Shown piece after piece: positions 1 to 11,850 of a DNA stretch of 64,000 nucleotides (the stretch's first letter is position 1; the number at the start of each line of letters is the position of its first letter). A program made the position numbers and the translations under genes. Origin of the DNA: Strix aluco. Lineage: Eukaryota; Chordata; Aves; Strigiformes; Strigidae. Below the pieces are notes generated by a model. That model ran no database searches. It was not told the DNA's origin and was given only the letters and a program-made list of their open reading frames with translations. Where the stretch lies: NCBI RefSeq assembly GCF_031877795.1, contig NC_133931.1, forward strand, positions 24,736,264-24,800,263, written 5' to 3'.

Positions 1-2284
1 GTTTATACAGCATGCAAATCTCATATTTGCTGACCACATAAACCGAAATGCCTGTGTAATCATTCATAGCTGTCCCTGAATTCTGAAACATATTAAAGCC
101 GTACATTTTCAGTTTTGTGTGATTTTACCAGTCCCTTTGAAAAGTAAGGTTGGGGGTACTAAAGCAACAGGAGCATTGAATAACAGTGCCTAGTTTTCTG
201 GGGATCTTTTTATTCAAACTTAAGATCACTTCTATTGTTCAACAGTATCTCATTTTGATTCAGAAACCTTAGATCTTAATATCTTTACCAGCCTGATAAC
301 CAGAAAACAAGCCTGCTTACAGTTCCACCAAAAAAGAGCCAATTCTCGTTAAAAAAAGAAAGATCTATTATCAACACACTCCTTTCCTCACAGTGTTTTA
401 AAATACTGTTTCAAACGAAAACAATGCTTAACAGATGAGAGCTTTAGTTGCCCCATCTTACAAATTTTGATATATAAGTTAATCTAAAATCAAAATTAAC
501 ATGAAATTGCATCAATTTTCAATGAGGAAAAAAAAAACCACCAAACCCAAACAAGTTCCCAAAGCCAAAGGCTGTCTATGTGATAACAGATGCCACTGAT
601 CCAAGCCTGCTGCCACCTTTTCATTCACACTGAAAGCTTCTGTGCTGCTTTCCTGAGGTCATGAGAGTCTGGACTTGTGTTCTTTGCTCTAGTTCCAGGT
701 ACATATTTGTGTTCACTGCTGCTTGCATTTTTACATGACCAGTTTGTATTGTGGCTGCACGGCTTCTCCGCACAGTTGTCCCATGGTTCTCTTTATTTTC
801 TGGGTCTTCTGCAAGGTCCCCTGTCCTCACTCTAGAAGTTGGATGGTGCTTAGTGCACCACATTTGGTATTTAACACCTCATTTTCCCAGCAGGCTAAGC
901 CAGGCTGCTGGCACAGCTCTTTGTATCTTCACATTGCTGGCTAACCTACCAGCTGAGAACACATTCCCAAAGCACAAAACTTACAAGCACATGTTTCTGT
1001 GGCTACCTGGAAAATATGTTTCAAGCACTTCAATTCCAGCTGTCACAGCAGGAGTATTCAGCATTATACCATTGGGAGCCAACTTCCCTGGTCAGACCCA
1101 AGACCAAGTCACTGTATGACAAACATCCCAAACACCTCAAAAGACACCAAGAGAAGGTGTGACAACACGTGGGCCTTAACCAGGTTGGGCACCAGATGCA
1201 CCGGCTTGCACTGCTCCGTTCTTCTACCCATGGAGAGAGGAAGAAGAGGGTCCTATGCAGGGTTTTCACAGCAACCTTGGAGCAGTCAGTGCAGCACACC
1301 ACTCTGCTAGATATGTGAAGAAGCTCCTAACAGAGAACAGGCAACTGCTGCTCACAGAGGTACAATTTGACGAGGGCTACTTGCAATAGCTACGGCTATC
1401 TTGAAGAAGTTTGGTATAAAGGGGGAGAATCTCCTAGAAGATGGCAAGTAAATAGACAGGATCTCTTGTTCTTTTCAGGCTTCCCTTGCTCCCTAACTGG
1501 CTGCAAGTCAAGAGCTAAATATTTCCATGGTGTTTTCTTATCAATTTTACCTGTGCTTGCTTAGCCATACACCCATGCAAGAGAATATTTTTTCTCATGT
1601 GCTGCTATGGATTTTCAATTTTCATGAACTACAGTGTAAGAATGCTGAAAAATGAAATTGTGACTTCATCTTTAAAATAACCTTTTCCTTTGCTGGACAG
1701 CACGCAAACACCACAAGCCTGTTTCTACCCTTTCAAATATCTTTCCATGGAAGCCTCCTCATAAGGGATTGATGACTGTTTTGGGCAGAGACACTACTGA
1801 ATATTCAGTGTCACTGATGATAAATCAATGACCTTCTCCACTGCACAGTGCATGTTATTAAGATTTGTCCTCTTCACTGTGATAACTCTTAAATAATGTC
1901 AAGGGAGAAGAGATGCTCTGTGGCTCAATGCTGAAGTCGGTGCCCTTCCATCTCTTACTCCACTTCAGGGAAATTTCTTTCACAGAATCAGGAAACCCTT
2001 CCATTAGTCTGGAAGGCCACCTTTTTTTCATTCAGGTACCTTAAAAATGTACCTGTCTTTGCTGGGCAGATGATGCTGAAAAAGAAATTGGAAAACCAGG
2101 GTAGTAATATGTGTCAGCTCATGCCTCCTGCTCCTCTGGGTGGTCTTCTTCCTTATCTTGCAGTACAAGTTCCCTTCCAAGGCTAAATCAGAAATATGAA
2201 CTCCACAAACCCCTACCTCTCCACCTTCTTCAGCTGCCACCAAAACTGGCACAATGCACAGGAGGGGAAATTCTCAGCAGTTAC

Positions 2285-2476
2285 CTGAAACATTGACACC
2301 TTTAGTAACTGCAGATAATATTCCCTCTCTTGATCCCTATATAATTTCTCATCATAGATGGGAAGGAAAGGGAAGGCAAAAAAAGCACCAGAGGCAGCAG
2401 CTATTACCACCAGAGAGGCTGCCTTCAGCTTTTCTTGTTTGATAGTTAAAAGAGACAGCCATTTACTTTCATTAAG
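2285..2476 (-). CDS. Candidate coding exon of an unassigned small membrane protein
   Basis: On the minus strand an acceptor with a pyrimidine-containing tract (tcttctggcag) precedes base 2476, and a donor (CAG then GTAACT) follows base 2285. The 192 bases between them are open in one frame for exactly 64 codons, phase 0 at both ends. The product starts LNESKWLSLLTIKQEKLK. It then has a hydrophobic, alanine-rich segment of about 22 residues (AASLVVIAAASGAFFAFPFL), followed by a charged tyrosine-rich tail containing YDEKLYRDQERE and ending KVSMFQ. This is the layout of a single-pass mitochondrial or ER micropeptide, but I do not recognise the family. The frame has no usable ATG inside the exon, so an upstream coding exon would be needed, and none was found. 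It may be a real nested or alternative exon, a pseudogene relic or chance. Confidence 0.3.
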
Positions 2477-4694
2477 CTGCCAGAAGACCTAACTTCAGTG
2501 TTTTTAAGTTACAAGGAATGTAAGCGCATAAAAGGGAAAACATTCTGAAGTTCTTTCAGCACCCCTCATTATCTACCCATTTCTAAGATAACAGGAAACT
2601 GCGATCAAATCAAAAGCTTTTACTGAAGTTAAAGGAACTGCAAGAGATCCAAGTCAATAAAATCAGAGTCTGTGTCCCCAAGTTTGCAAGCACAGTGAAA
2701 TACTTGGAAAACCAATGAGCTCTTATTACATGAAAGCCACAAAATATCTCATTCTCAATCCCATCACCTCAGAAATTAAAAAAATTAAGGACAGCAGGCA
2801 CTGTAAAGCCCTGTTAACTATCAGTTGCAGCATGTTCCAAAGTACTTCACTATCCATAAACCAGCATATGCATTACTAGTCCATTACTCATTAAAATCAC
2901 CGTGTGTGGCATGGGTATCAGAACATGGAGTATTAATAACTTCCTCTGTCTTTCTGGAGCAGTTGCTGCCACAGGCATTTTCCAGTTCTGAAAAACAGTT
3001 ATAGAGCTCCAGAGTCCAACACCGTATCTGTCACTAGCTATGCAGGTGTCACGTGGGGACAGCGGGCCACAATCATGAGCACAGTATTTAGCACATCAGC
3101 AAGAAGCAACATCTTGCCTTCACCCTTACAAAGGAGCACTCGATTGTCATGCTGTTCCACCAAATGATGCACTGGATTTTCTGTGACTCATTCCTGCACA
3201 AGAAGGGCTTCACTAGGCTCAGCATCACAGGACAGGTAAAACTCCCCTAAATCACAGTTGTCAACTGTGTCTCACCAATACGGTAAACCATGAAGAAGAA
3301 AGCAGGCTGCAGGTGCTCTAAATTTGTAAATTCCTCACCTGCTCCTCAACCCTAAGGGCAGGCACTACATGCACATGAACCTACCCACCACTGCACCAAG
3401 TCCTGAAAAGCAGCAGAGTGGTACTTCCTTGTTAACACCTTCTTCAGCTCCTTTTAAGAACCTAACTTTGGCTATTCATGCTGTCAGTAGTATCAGATGA
3501 ATCTGGGAAACTCATTATCTAAAAGTCAATTAGTCATTCAGTTGTATCTGGAGACAGACAACCCAAATACAAACAGCTTTCATAGTAGTACAGCAAGCCA
3601 CCACAATAACAAAACTAATTGTTGAGTTGACAACATCAGTCTTTTATCAATCTAAAATAATGAATGTCCAGACAGTAAGAGTAACCCAAATCTGCAGTGG
3701 GTTTAGGACCAGAAGTTATGTACTCCAGCACAAGAAGACTGGGACAAATTCGTTGCATGGGTCCACGAAGGTCTACTTCCTGACAGGAAGTTTTAGGACC
3801 ACACGTTGGTTTATGTCTGCAGAAGGGCATGATCCTAGCATGTGATGGCAATTTGCCTGTTCCAGACATGTCTGCATAGTGATGGGGACAGGATGACAAC
3901 CACAGATTCACAAAGTCTTCCAGATTTGTTTCCTATGTGTTCACATAGTCCTTGCCCAGCATGAATGCCTACCTCAGCAGCTAATAGGATATTCCAGTGC
4001 TCTCTGTACTGAGAGATCCCCCTGCCTTGTATAGCAATTGGGCTGCAGCTGAAACAAACTCCATCAGTACTTAATTATTCTGACTGCTGCTACACATGCC
4101 CACAGCTGAGTTGTATCTTGGACTAATAAAATCAAATGTGACAGGGGACTAAATTAACTCAGATTTTGAAACAGTAAAGGGAAGACCCAAAATACATCAT
4201 AGAGCAGTTTCTAGAAGGGAAGTGAATGATATTTGGTAGTCAGCCAAATATTCTCACAAGCCAAACACTGTACATGAGTACCCATACACAGAGTGCAGCT
4301 GAAGGTGCTACAGGATATGGGAGGGCAAGTGCTTTCTGGAAGCCATCAGAAGAGCATTGGGGATGGGGCAAGAACAACTTGCCTGTCCAAGTACAGAGGT
4401 CAGATAAGCACACACACGTTGTGATGAGTATACACACCAAAACATAGAGCATATCAGAAAGAGCAAAGATTAGCATTACATTTAATTGTGAGGTATAAAT
4501 ATCATGGTAGGACTTTTATGCAATGGACTCAGCCATCTAAAGGTCTTAGAGTATATGTACTACATGTATAATTTAATTTTCTACAACTCTAATGAAAGAA
4601 AGAACTTTAAGGGATCTATTAGTTATTTTTAAGTCATTCATCTAAATCACATATAGGCTTCCTGGTACCACTGTTGTAAAAATAATAACTAGTA

Positions 4695-4775
4695 AATCAC
4701 AGAATAATTTAGGTCAGAAAGGACCTCTGCAGGTCATCAGGTCCAACCCCTGCTCAGAACAGCAGCTGACGACCA
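4695..4775 (-). mobile_element. CR1 LINE 3' end fragment
   Basis: The plus strand reads atcacagaataatttaggt, then aaggacct and ggtccaacccctgctc. This is the reverse complement of the CR1 3' tail, which ends in short repeats of the attctgtgat type. Only the terminal 80 or so bases remain, so it is a heavily 5'-truncated copy. Confidence 0.7.
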
Positions 4776-7045
4776 TTTCAATAATCTCAGAAACTCACCA
4801 TATAAAAGTTAATGGTGATGCTGTAGAACAGTGCACCCATAGTATGGTTTACTCAGCATAGTTTCCAGTGGTCAGACAGCAAGCTTTAGCAGTGGGAATT
4901 CTTATTTTATGACAGCATCAATCTCCGTGTTATGATTTTCTTCAGTTGCCACTTGGACAATAGACCTTTTCATTATCTTGTTCTTTTGGGGAAGACTCTC
5001 TGCACTTTCTGGTTCTGAATCTGATCTAGACATCGGAGTTTCCACAATGTTCCCAGAAGAATAGTATGGGAAAATTGAGAAACTTCACTTTTACCATGAA
5101 GAGTAGGTATTTATATGAAAGCATATATTATATGACATATAATACACATGTGGGCTGCTTAGTTTTGTCTCTATGAAGTACAGTCACAAACCATAACAGA
5201 CTGTTAATTCCAAACAGAAAGGCACTTTTTTTTTTTTTTTTAAAAAGAGTAGTTCTGAAACTTATTTGCAAACCCACACTGACCTCAGTACCAGCACCAG
5301 TGTAAAACAGTAATTTGGGGATTAAAACCTCTCCGTTCCAAACACTCCTTGCTCATAATGAAAACACGATCTCACAATGAGTACGCTATATAAAAGGAGC
5401 TTGTTAATGATGTCCAGATTATAATTAAATAGCAGTGCTCAGTGTTTTACCCTCCCATGGAGTTAAGTTTATAAGTCACAGGAGAGTATTTAGATCTGAT
5501 TAGCCTTTCCTTAGTTTGCCTGGACTGACTAAAACATCTTTTACTATTACAGCTGGGTCCCAGGGTCCCAGTTCATAAACACTAGAGTGTGCATTAGTTT
5601 GTTTGTGAGAAATCCCAGTGAAGTCAATGGAAAGACTCATGTAAAGTAATTAGGTGTGAATACTGAGTGCAAGACTGAGAATCTTAGCTGCACCCTTTTG
5701 TAATTGAGTGCCACATTTTCTTAAGATATAAAATAAATCAAATTTAATTTGATGAATATAATTATACTCATAGTGATATACAGTACACGAGGAAAAGTTT
5801 AAAAACTCTGGTGCTTAAAGCTGACACATCTATATGAAAAGTGTATAATTCAAAAATTATTTTGTTGATTTTGTAGGATCTTATGGAAAAGCCATATGTG
5901 TATTTTATTCAGCTCGTGATTTAAGGAGAATTTATGATGGGATTCAGTATGATAATTTCTTCTGAAGTAGTCTGCTGCCTGACAGTAGCACAGCTGTAAC
6001 ACGCAACACAGCATGTCACCTTTTCAGACCTCAGTCAGGATCATACACCCCTTGAATAATGGCCCCAAAAGAAAACCCAAGCATTACGAAGTATTCATAA
6101 ATCAGTAGGTTGCATTCTTCCCTCTCAGTCAGCACTAAACCACGGTTAAGCAGTGACAGCAGCTAGTCTGACACGGAAAGGACTGCCTTCTGAAACAGGA
6201 ATATGTGGCCATTAAAGATGCCACAATTTTTATAAGATTAAAGAGCACCATCTAGGTTGGGTTTCCAGGGTAAGTATATAACATGCAGCAAACCGTCCCC
6301 TGCTCCTTCCACCTCCAGCAAACACACTGCTCTCAGGAAGCCCGGCAGCCCCCGCCGCATGTCCGAGGTGACCGCTCAGTGCAGAGCTACCTGCAGGGCT
6401 GTACCCACTGCCCGGGGATAAACCGCATCCTGTCCTGCTGGAAGCTGGTAGACACCTGCAGGCTACTCACTAACAAATGTTTCTAGGTGAAGTTTGCCTC
6501 AGCCTCTGCACTGACTTTAAAATATAGTGGGTTTCTTGCTTACAGCACATACACTGTTAAATGAGTTACCGAAGCATGCACGGGGAAGAGAGTGTATGCT
6601 CAGACCCAGGCAGCCCAAAGGAAAGGGGAACATTGCTCCTGCGGCTGGAACACGAGCAGCAAACCGCTCCGTCAGGACCCCGTAAGCGAGCACCTACCCC
6701 AGCCCCGGCCCCTCGCCTCGGCCTCCCGCTCCCCGCCAGGCCCCTGCCGCCCGCGCTGCAGCCCCCACCGGCCGCCGGGCCCTCTCCGGCCGCCTCCTCA
6801 CCCGGAGGGGCTCCCGGGGCACCGCCGCCGCGGGGCAGGACCGTCCCTCCGCCGAGCCGGGGCCGCTGGGCGGGGGGGACCGGGGCTGTGCCGTGCCCCG
6901 GCGGTGTCAACGATGCCGAGCCCCGCTGGGCAGCGCGGGAGGCAGCGGGGTTGCCGGAGCTGCCGGGCGGGGCGCCGCGGCCCCGCCGGGCGGGCGGGAG
7001 AGGCGAGGCGGGGCAGGGCAGCGCGGGCGGCAGAGCCGAGCTTAC

Positions 7046-7300
7046 CTGAGGGGCTGGCGGGGCCACTCCGCTCGGCGGCGGGCAGCGGCGGCGGGCGGGA
7101 GCGAGCGCGGGAGCCTCCTCCCCCCTCGGCGCGGCCCCGGACGGCGCTCCCCCCCCCGCCCCCCCCGGGAGCGCCGCGGGCTGAGGGGAGCTGCCGCCTC
7201 CCGCCAGCCCCGTCCCCGAGCTCGGCCGTCCTGAGGGGAGGGAAAGGGGGGGTCCCGGTGGGGAGACACCGGCCGCGCTGACCAGGCCTCCGGAGCTGGC
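7046..7300 (-). other. MATN2: Putative first (untranslated) exon, probably MATN2
   Basis: The 3' end of the exon is set by the minus-strand donor CTCAG/GTAAGC. The 5' end given here is nominal, because no initiator or TATA element fixes the start. No ATG opens a convincing frame before the donor, which fits an untranslated exon. MATN2 encodes matrilin-2, a secreted extracellular-matrix adaptor with VWA and EGF domains, and in mammals its start codon lies in a later exon after a long intron. The name rests on synteny and is inference. The donor itself is seen directly. Confidence 0.45.
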
Positions 7301-7357
7301 TCTTCCCCGGGAGGCAGCCGCGGGTGGCCGAGCCCCTCTCTCCTCAGCCACCTCCGC

Positions 7358-7640
7358 CGTCAGGGACGCGGTCCCGCTCCTTCCCGCCTGCCCCGTGAGG
7401 GACACGGGCTCTCGCCCCGCTCCCGCCCGCCTGCCCCGTGTAAGGGACGGGGTCCCGCTCCTTCCCGCCTGTCCCGCGGGAGACACGCGGGCTGTCCTCC
7501 CGCTCCCTCCCGCCTGCCGTGAGGGAAGAAGGGGGATCGACGGCCCTCACGGGACACGGACCCTCGGCCTCACGCCTTCCCGCCTGCCCCCCGAGGGACG
7601 CGGGACCCGCTCCTTCCCGTCAGGGACGCGGGCTGCCGGC
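7358..7640. repeat. GC-rich minisatellite in the CpG island
   Basis: Imperfect units of about 35-45 bases repeat roughly seven times. Each combines gggacacgg or gggacgcgg with cccgctccttcccgcctg and a ccccgtga ending. Unit length and sequence drift, as expected for an old GC minisatellite. The repeat lies just upstream (in the minus sense) of the putative exon 1 and explains the long arginine, glycine and proline-rich open frames there. Confidence 0.7.
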
Positions 7641-9699
7641 GCCGCCGGGGTCCCGGCCCCGCCGGGCTCCCGGCTGCTGTGGCCCCATCTCGGCCTCACG
7701 CCCGCCGCGCAACCCGGCCCCGCCGCCGGTTCCTCCCTGTCAGACCTGGCCCTGCGCTGCGGGGGGGCGGCGAGGGGAGCTCCTGCAGCCCCGAGGGGGA
7801 GGCCTGCCCCGGCCGAGCGGCTTCTGCCCGCAGGAGAGGGCCGTGGGGTCCCCGCTAGAGGAAAGCGGCGTGGTTTTGGTCTGGCGGCCCCGCGGCGGGC
7901 CGGCGGCATCCTTCCCCGGCCAGCGCCGTGCTCCCCGGGCCGGGCCCGCGCTCCCTTCCAGGGAAGTCGACCAAGGGAAACGTCGGGGAATGGAAATCCC
8001 ATTCCCCGCGCGGAGGACCTCCGGGCCAAGGCAAACAGTCCCTGGTGAATCATGCGGTGTCTGCCACCGCGGCGAGCCTGTGGGAGCCCCCGTCAGCGAA
8101 AACGCCGGGGGAGGCGTGAAATAAATGGGACAGGTAGAAGGGACTGTCGTTTCTCAGCTGTCACGGCAGTGGCGCGGTCAATAGTCCAGGTGGAAAAAGC
8201 TGAGTGTGGAGTGTGGGGTTTATATCAACACTTACGGTTTTATTATGTATGAAGAAGAAAAAATAAAATTCCTGCTTTGTTCCAAAGCAATGGCAATTTC
8301 TGTTTCCTGGAAAAAAACAAACGTGAAAGCCATTCCAAACGGCAGAGGTGAGCAGGGCTTACTGTCACGTCCAACAAGAAAGGGACAAAATCACCAAGCC
8401 ACACCAATTCTGGTGCATCAGGTGTCAGCGGGGTCTGGGAGAGGGAATCCGTACCCCTCAGAGTTGCTGGGGTGGTGAGCAACTTTGGAAATCATCAGAG
8501 CTGATTTGGGTAAGTTTTGTAAGGCACAATTAATTGTCTGTGAGGTGAGTGTACAAAATCTAATCCCTAAAAAGGGGGGTATAAACGATGAGCAAATCTC
8601 AAACTGAAAGGGGCCGTACTCACCCCATCTTTCATTCTGAGCACTGGCTCCTGAACCTCTGCTGTAGCCAGAGGAAAGGGAAAAATTAAAAATGCAGATG
8701 AACACTGATAGACATTACAGCAAACTCAGCAGAGCCAAGTGCAGAACAGTTAGGCCATTCTGTTTCATCCCTTGTACTGTAGCGTAGGACAAGGCCCCAG
8801 ACATGGTCCCAGGAAATGCTCCGTCATCTCAAGATATAGCATCTGTACCCCTGAAGATTTCACTTGCTGTGGCTTGAGGCACCAGCTGAGTTGCCAGAGG
8901 ACAACAAAAGGCAGGAGAGGAAGTAGTGTGGTGAGAAGATGATGTGAGAGCCCAGAGGCTCAGCTTGGTGGCTTCATCTCCAATTTATGCATAAGAAGTC
9001 CCAACACTACCTCTTCCCAGAGGCCGTGCAGCCTGCTGCTGTTGAACACAGAAGGTATCCCAGCTGGAGATCAGAGGAGGGGGTATGATGGCAGTGAGTG
9101 AGCACAGTAAGACATCTGTTTCATAAACAGCTTAGAAGATTAGGGGATTTTTACTTGACTTTATTAATCAACTTTGCTATTTATTTAATACTGTCCCAGA
9201 AGTTCTGTGTGTTTTCCACATTACAGAGTCTTATTGCCTCTTTGCCACTTGTCCTTCCTCAAATGATGAGCTTCTGTCCTCCACTCCCACGGTGTGACTT
9301 TTCGATTTGGGAGAGACATTGTTCAGTCTGTCAACATTTGGGAGGATGGGTAGAGGAAAGTTGGAAGATGTTAAGTTAGAAAAAACTGAAGGTTTCTATT
9401 AAGCCATGCTTTGATCTGCAGGCAATTATTAAGCTTCTTGAAGATCACTAGCTGGATACCAGAGGCTTTCTGAGTCTCTTCTTTCCTTTCCTGGCTTCTC
9501 TCAGTGGCTGGAAGGATAGTTCTCAGTCTGGAAGAAACTCCCAGTGATGTAGGCTGCTTTTGAATTATCGCAGGCAACCACATAATGTGAAAAACACATT
9601 TCAGAAAGTACGTTCCGTCTTAAAGGCAGGTGCTTTAGTAAAACAGCAGTGAATTGGTTTTCTTCCTGCTGTTAGAGGACTGTTTCAGACCTTTCTGGT

Positions 9700-10600
9700 A
9701 GTTAGACATTTCCTACTAATTTCCAGCTTAAATGTATTTATGGCCATTTTACACTGGTTTTCTAGTACCAACTTTGTATTTCAACCTAAACAGCTCTTTT
9801 CCTTCTCCAAGGATTGCCTTATATTGTATTTAGTGTTGTATTGTATTTAGAACTGTATGGTATTTAGTATTGTATTGTATTTAGTGACAGCAATCATTTG
9901 CAACCTTCACTTGTTTCACTCAACAAGCAAGCTCTCACTGTATATGTGCTGAGCTGGTTCCTCTGGTGCATGTGGCAGAGTTGAACATGATATGCCATAC
10001 GAGCTCTCACCAGAACATTTCTTTTTATTGAAAATACTTTGCCTGATGCGGTCTAGGATTTCATTTTAATTTTCAGTGTCCGCATTACCATTGAGGGCTG
10101 ATGGTCATCATTGTGTTCAGTTTATATATGCAGCTGCACCTGTTTGCCAGTGGATAAATTCTACCGAATATATGATCTTTCATTTTATACTATGGTATTT
10201 CCTCTCTCTTCTAATACTTTCATTTTTAAGATTATTCGGCTCTTTCCAAATGAGATCCTCCCCCTTCACATTTACAATGCCTATTGACTCTCCTGTGTTT
10301 TATCAGAAAACTTCCACTTTTGCCTGCCAATTTAATGAATGAAAAAGTTAAATGTTAAATAAGATTCCCAAACTGATCTTTCAGTAATTGCTAATAACTT
10401 TTTATCTGACTTTCCCCTTTGAACAATCCCTTGTCCCATATCCTATTACCATGATCTAGGTCCATACTTAGCTCACAGTCCTTCTCCTAGTTCCTATTTC
10501 AATTAGTAATATCCTCTGTCACAATACTTTTCTGAAGTGCAGACAGATCAGATTTACTGCATTTCCTTTGCCTAAAAAAAGCAGGTTAGATGAGCACAAC
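9700..10600 (-). mobile_element. Decayed CR1-type LINE, minus strand
   Basis: The plus strand carries, in order, degenerate antisense versions of segments typical of old amniote CR1 copies: ccagcttaaatgtatttatgg, cctaaacagctcttttcc, and near 10530-10590 a run ending ttactgcatttcctttgcc. The order places the element 5' end at the higher coordinates. No frame is intact. It is clearly older than the copy at 19.9 kb, and its boundaries are approximate. Confidence 0.55.
9820..9885. repeat. Short tandem repeat, ttgtatttag units
   Basis: The decamer ttgtatttag occurs at 9824, 9841 and 9874, with a variant near 9859, giving a period of about 17 bases. It lies inside the decayed CR1 and probably arose by slippage there. 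Confidence 0.7.
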
Positions 10601-10809
10601 CTAATGCTGGGAAACTAACCCTCCATTTATTCACTTGTTCATGGTTCACAACATATTTATTTTTTGCTTTGAATTTATTCTGAAGTCTTTAGTACTACTT
10701 GGATCAGAACAAAAGCTGAGACTGCATTTGTACAAATCAAGTTGCTCTAAGGTATTAACTGCTTTTCATTAGGCACCATCTGACTCAATCCAATTGTTAA
10801 GAAAATTTG

Positions 10810-10886
10810 ATATGATACTTGTCATTTGGGATGAAAATTGTATGAAATTGGTATGATACCATCTGTCATTTGGGATGGAAATTGTC
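10810..10886 (+). repeat. Direct duplication of about 35-40 bp
   Basis: Two adjacent copies share tatgatac followed by tgtcatttgggatg and aaattgt. They start near 10811 and 10852. A few mismatches and a small insertion separate them, so this is a local duplication of moderate age. Confidence 0.7.
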
Positions 10887-11850
10887 TGCTCCCCTTGACA
10901 TGAATGTGTTTTAAGGTTCATGTCACCCTTGCTTGTAGTTGCTGCTGCTCTTGCTTATTATCCTGCCTTTGTGTTGACTGTAATAAAATATTTATAGATA
11001 GCAAAGTTTTTAGCATTGGGTAGTCAAGCAGAAGTAAGACAGGTTTCTCAAACGCCTAGACAAAAATTTTGTTAGTTTCTAATACAGACAGGAAAATACT
11101 TAGACTTTAGTAAAAATGGTTGAAATAAATACATGAAAATGGTTGTTAGTGCAATAACAAGTCTATGGCTTTTACTAGTGGAGGAATTCAAATTTTATTT
11201 ATTCACATGCAAGGTCTGAAATGCTTATAAACAAGATCATAAAGCTGTTGTACTATTAAGTGACTTTATTAATCTGCAGAAAAATCAAACCATATTTTTA
11301 AAATGACTTCAAATGTTTGAATCTGACAGCCTTATAATTGGAAATATTATAACGTATGTGAAATATTAACTCACAGGGTTTACAAGCCACACTGCACTGC
11401 AATTAATCAAGCAGAGTTTTCAATGAATATGTAAATTGGAGTCTATCAATGGAAAGATCAGACTTAATTATATAATTAGAAGACATGCCCTTTCCTGGGT
11501 CCAGTGCTCACTGAAATGAAGCTGTCTCCACTGACCCCTGAAGTGCTGGATCAGCAGATACTTGGTATCTTAAGAAACATACAATGCAAGTTCCTTCTAG
11601 TTACAGCAGGATTTTCAAATTTATACAATAGCTTGAAAGTAAAACCATATCAATCTTTTCTTTCTCTACTACTCTTCCTAAATAAAGAGAAGACAGATTT
11701 TTTTTTTTTTTGGCTTAAATGTCTGTTGTGATTAAAACTACTGTTGTGTAAAGCAGGTATGTTACAGTTGGTCAGTAGCTCTCAATTACTGTATGATTCT
11801 CCATTGTTATCACTTATAATCATTTAAATAAAAGATAAGGATATGGGGTT

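Larger units (their letters stand above)
1..6650 (-). other. Gene-poor stretch, probable MATN2 intron 1
   Basis: I see no recognisable matrilin exon here: no VWA domain and no EGF-like cysteine pattern in any frame on either strand. The assignment as first-intron sequence of a minus-strand gene rests on the splice donor at 7046/7045 in the CpG island and on the conserved amniote order LAPTM4B then MATN2. Apart from the exon-like segment at 2285-2476 and the CR1 tail near 4.7 kb, the stretch is AT-rich unique sequence with poly(T) and poly(A) tracts. Bases 1978-2030 weakly resemble another CR1 tail, but too poorly to call. Confidence 0.45.
6650..8120. promoter_or_regulatory. CpG island promoter
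   Basis: About 1.5 kb of very GC-rich, CpG-dense sequence stands out sharply from AT-rich flanks. It contains several GC boxes (gggcgggg near 6865 and 6962), long runs of C and G, and no clear TATA box. The minus strand carries a strong splice donor (CTCAG then GTAAGC) at 7046/7045, so at least one transcript should start inside the island and run leftwards. Distance and orientation relative to the LAPTM4B end fit the MATN2 promoter. Plus-strand donor-like sequences lie beyond its right edge, so divergent transcription is possible. The long open frames on both strands are a by-product of GC richness. Confidence 0.8.

Noticed and set aside
1978..2030. Possible CR1 tail (cacagaatcaggaaaccctt)
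   Set aside because: Only about 20 bases resemble the tail, without the usual ggaccn or ccaacc context in the right order.
2111..2200. Plus-strand acceptor-like cttccttatcttgcag near 2163
   Set aside because: No open coding frame with a matching donor follows, and no plus-strand gene is otherwise indicated here.
6566..7486. 306-codon minus-strand open frame through the CpG island
   Set aside because: It is low-complexity Pro/Gly/Ala/Arg sequence starting from a non-ATG codon, and it runs across the minisatellite and through the good donor at 7046. GC-rich DNA with few stop codons explains it.
7395..8124. Overlapping plus-strand frames of 217 and 201 codons in the island
   Set aside because: They show the same composition effect: two overlapping frames on one strand and one on the other are open at once, with no domain.
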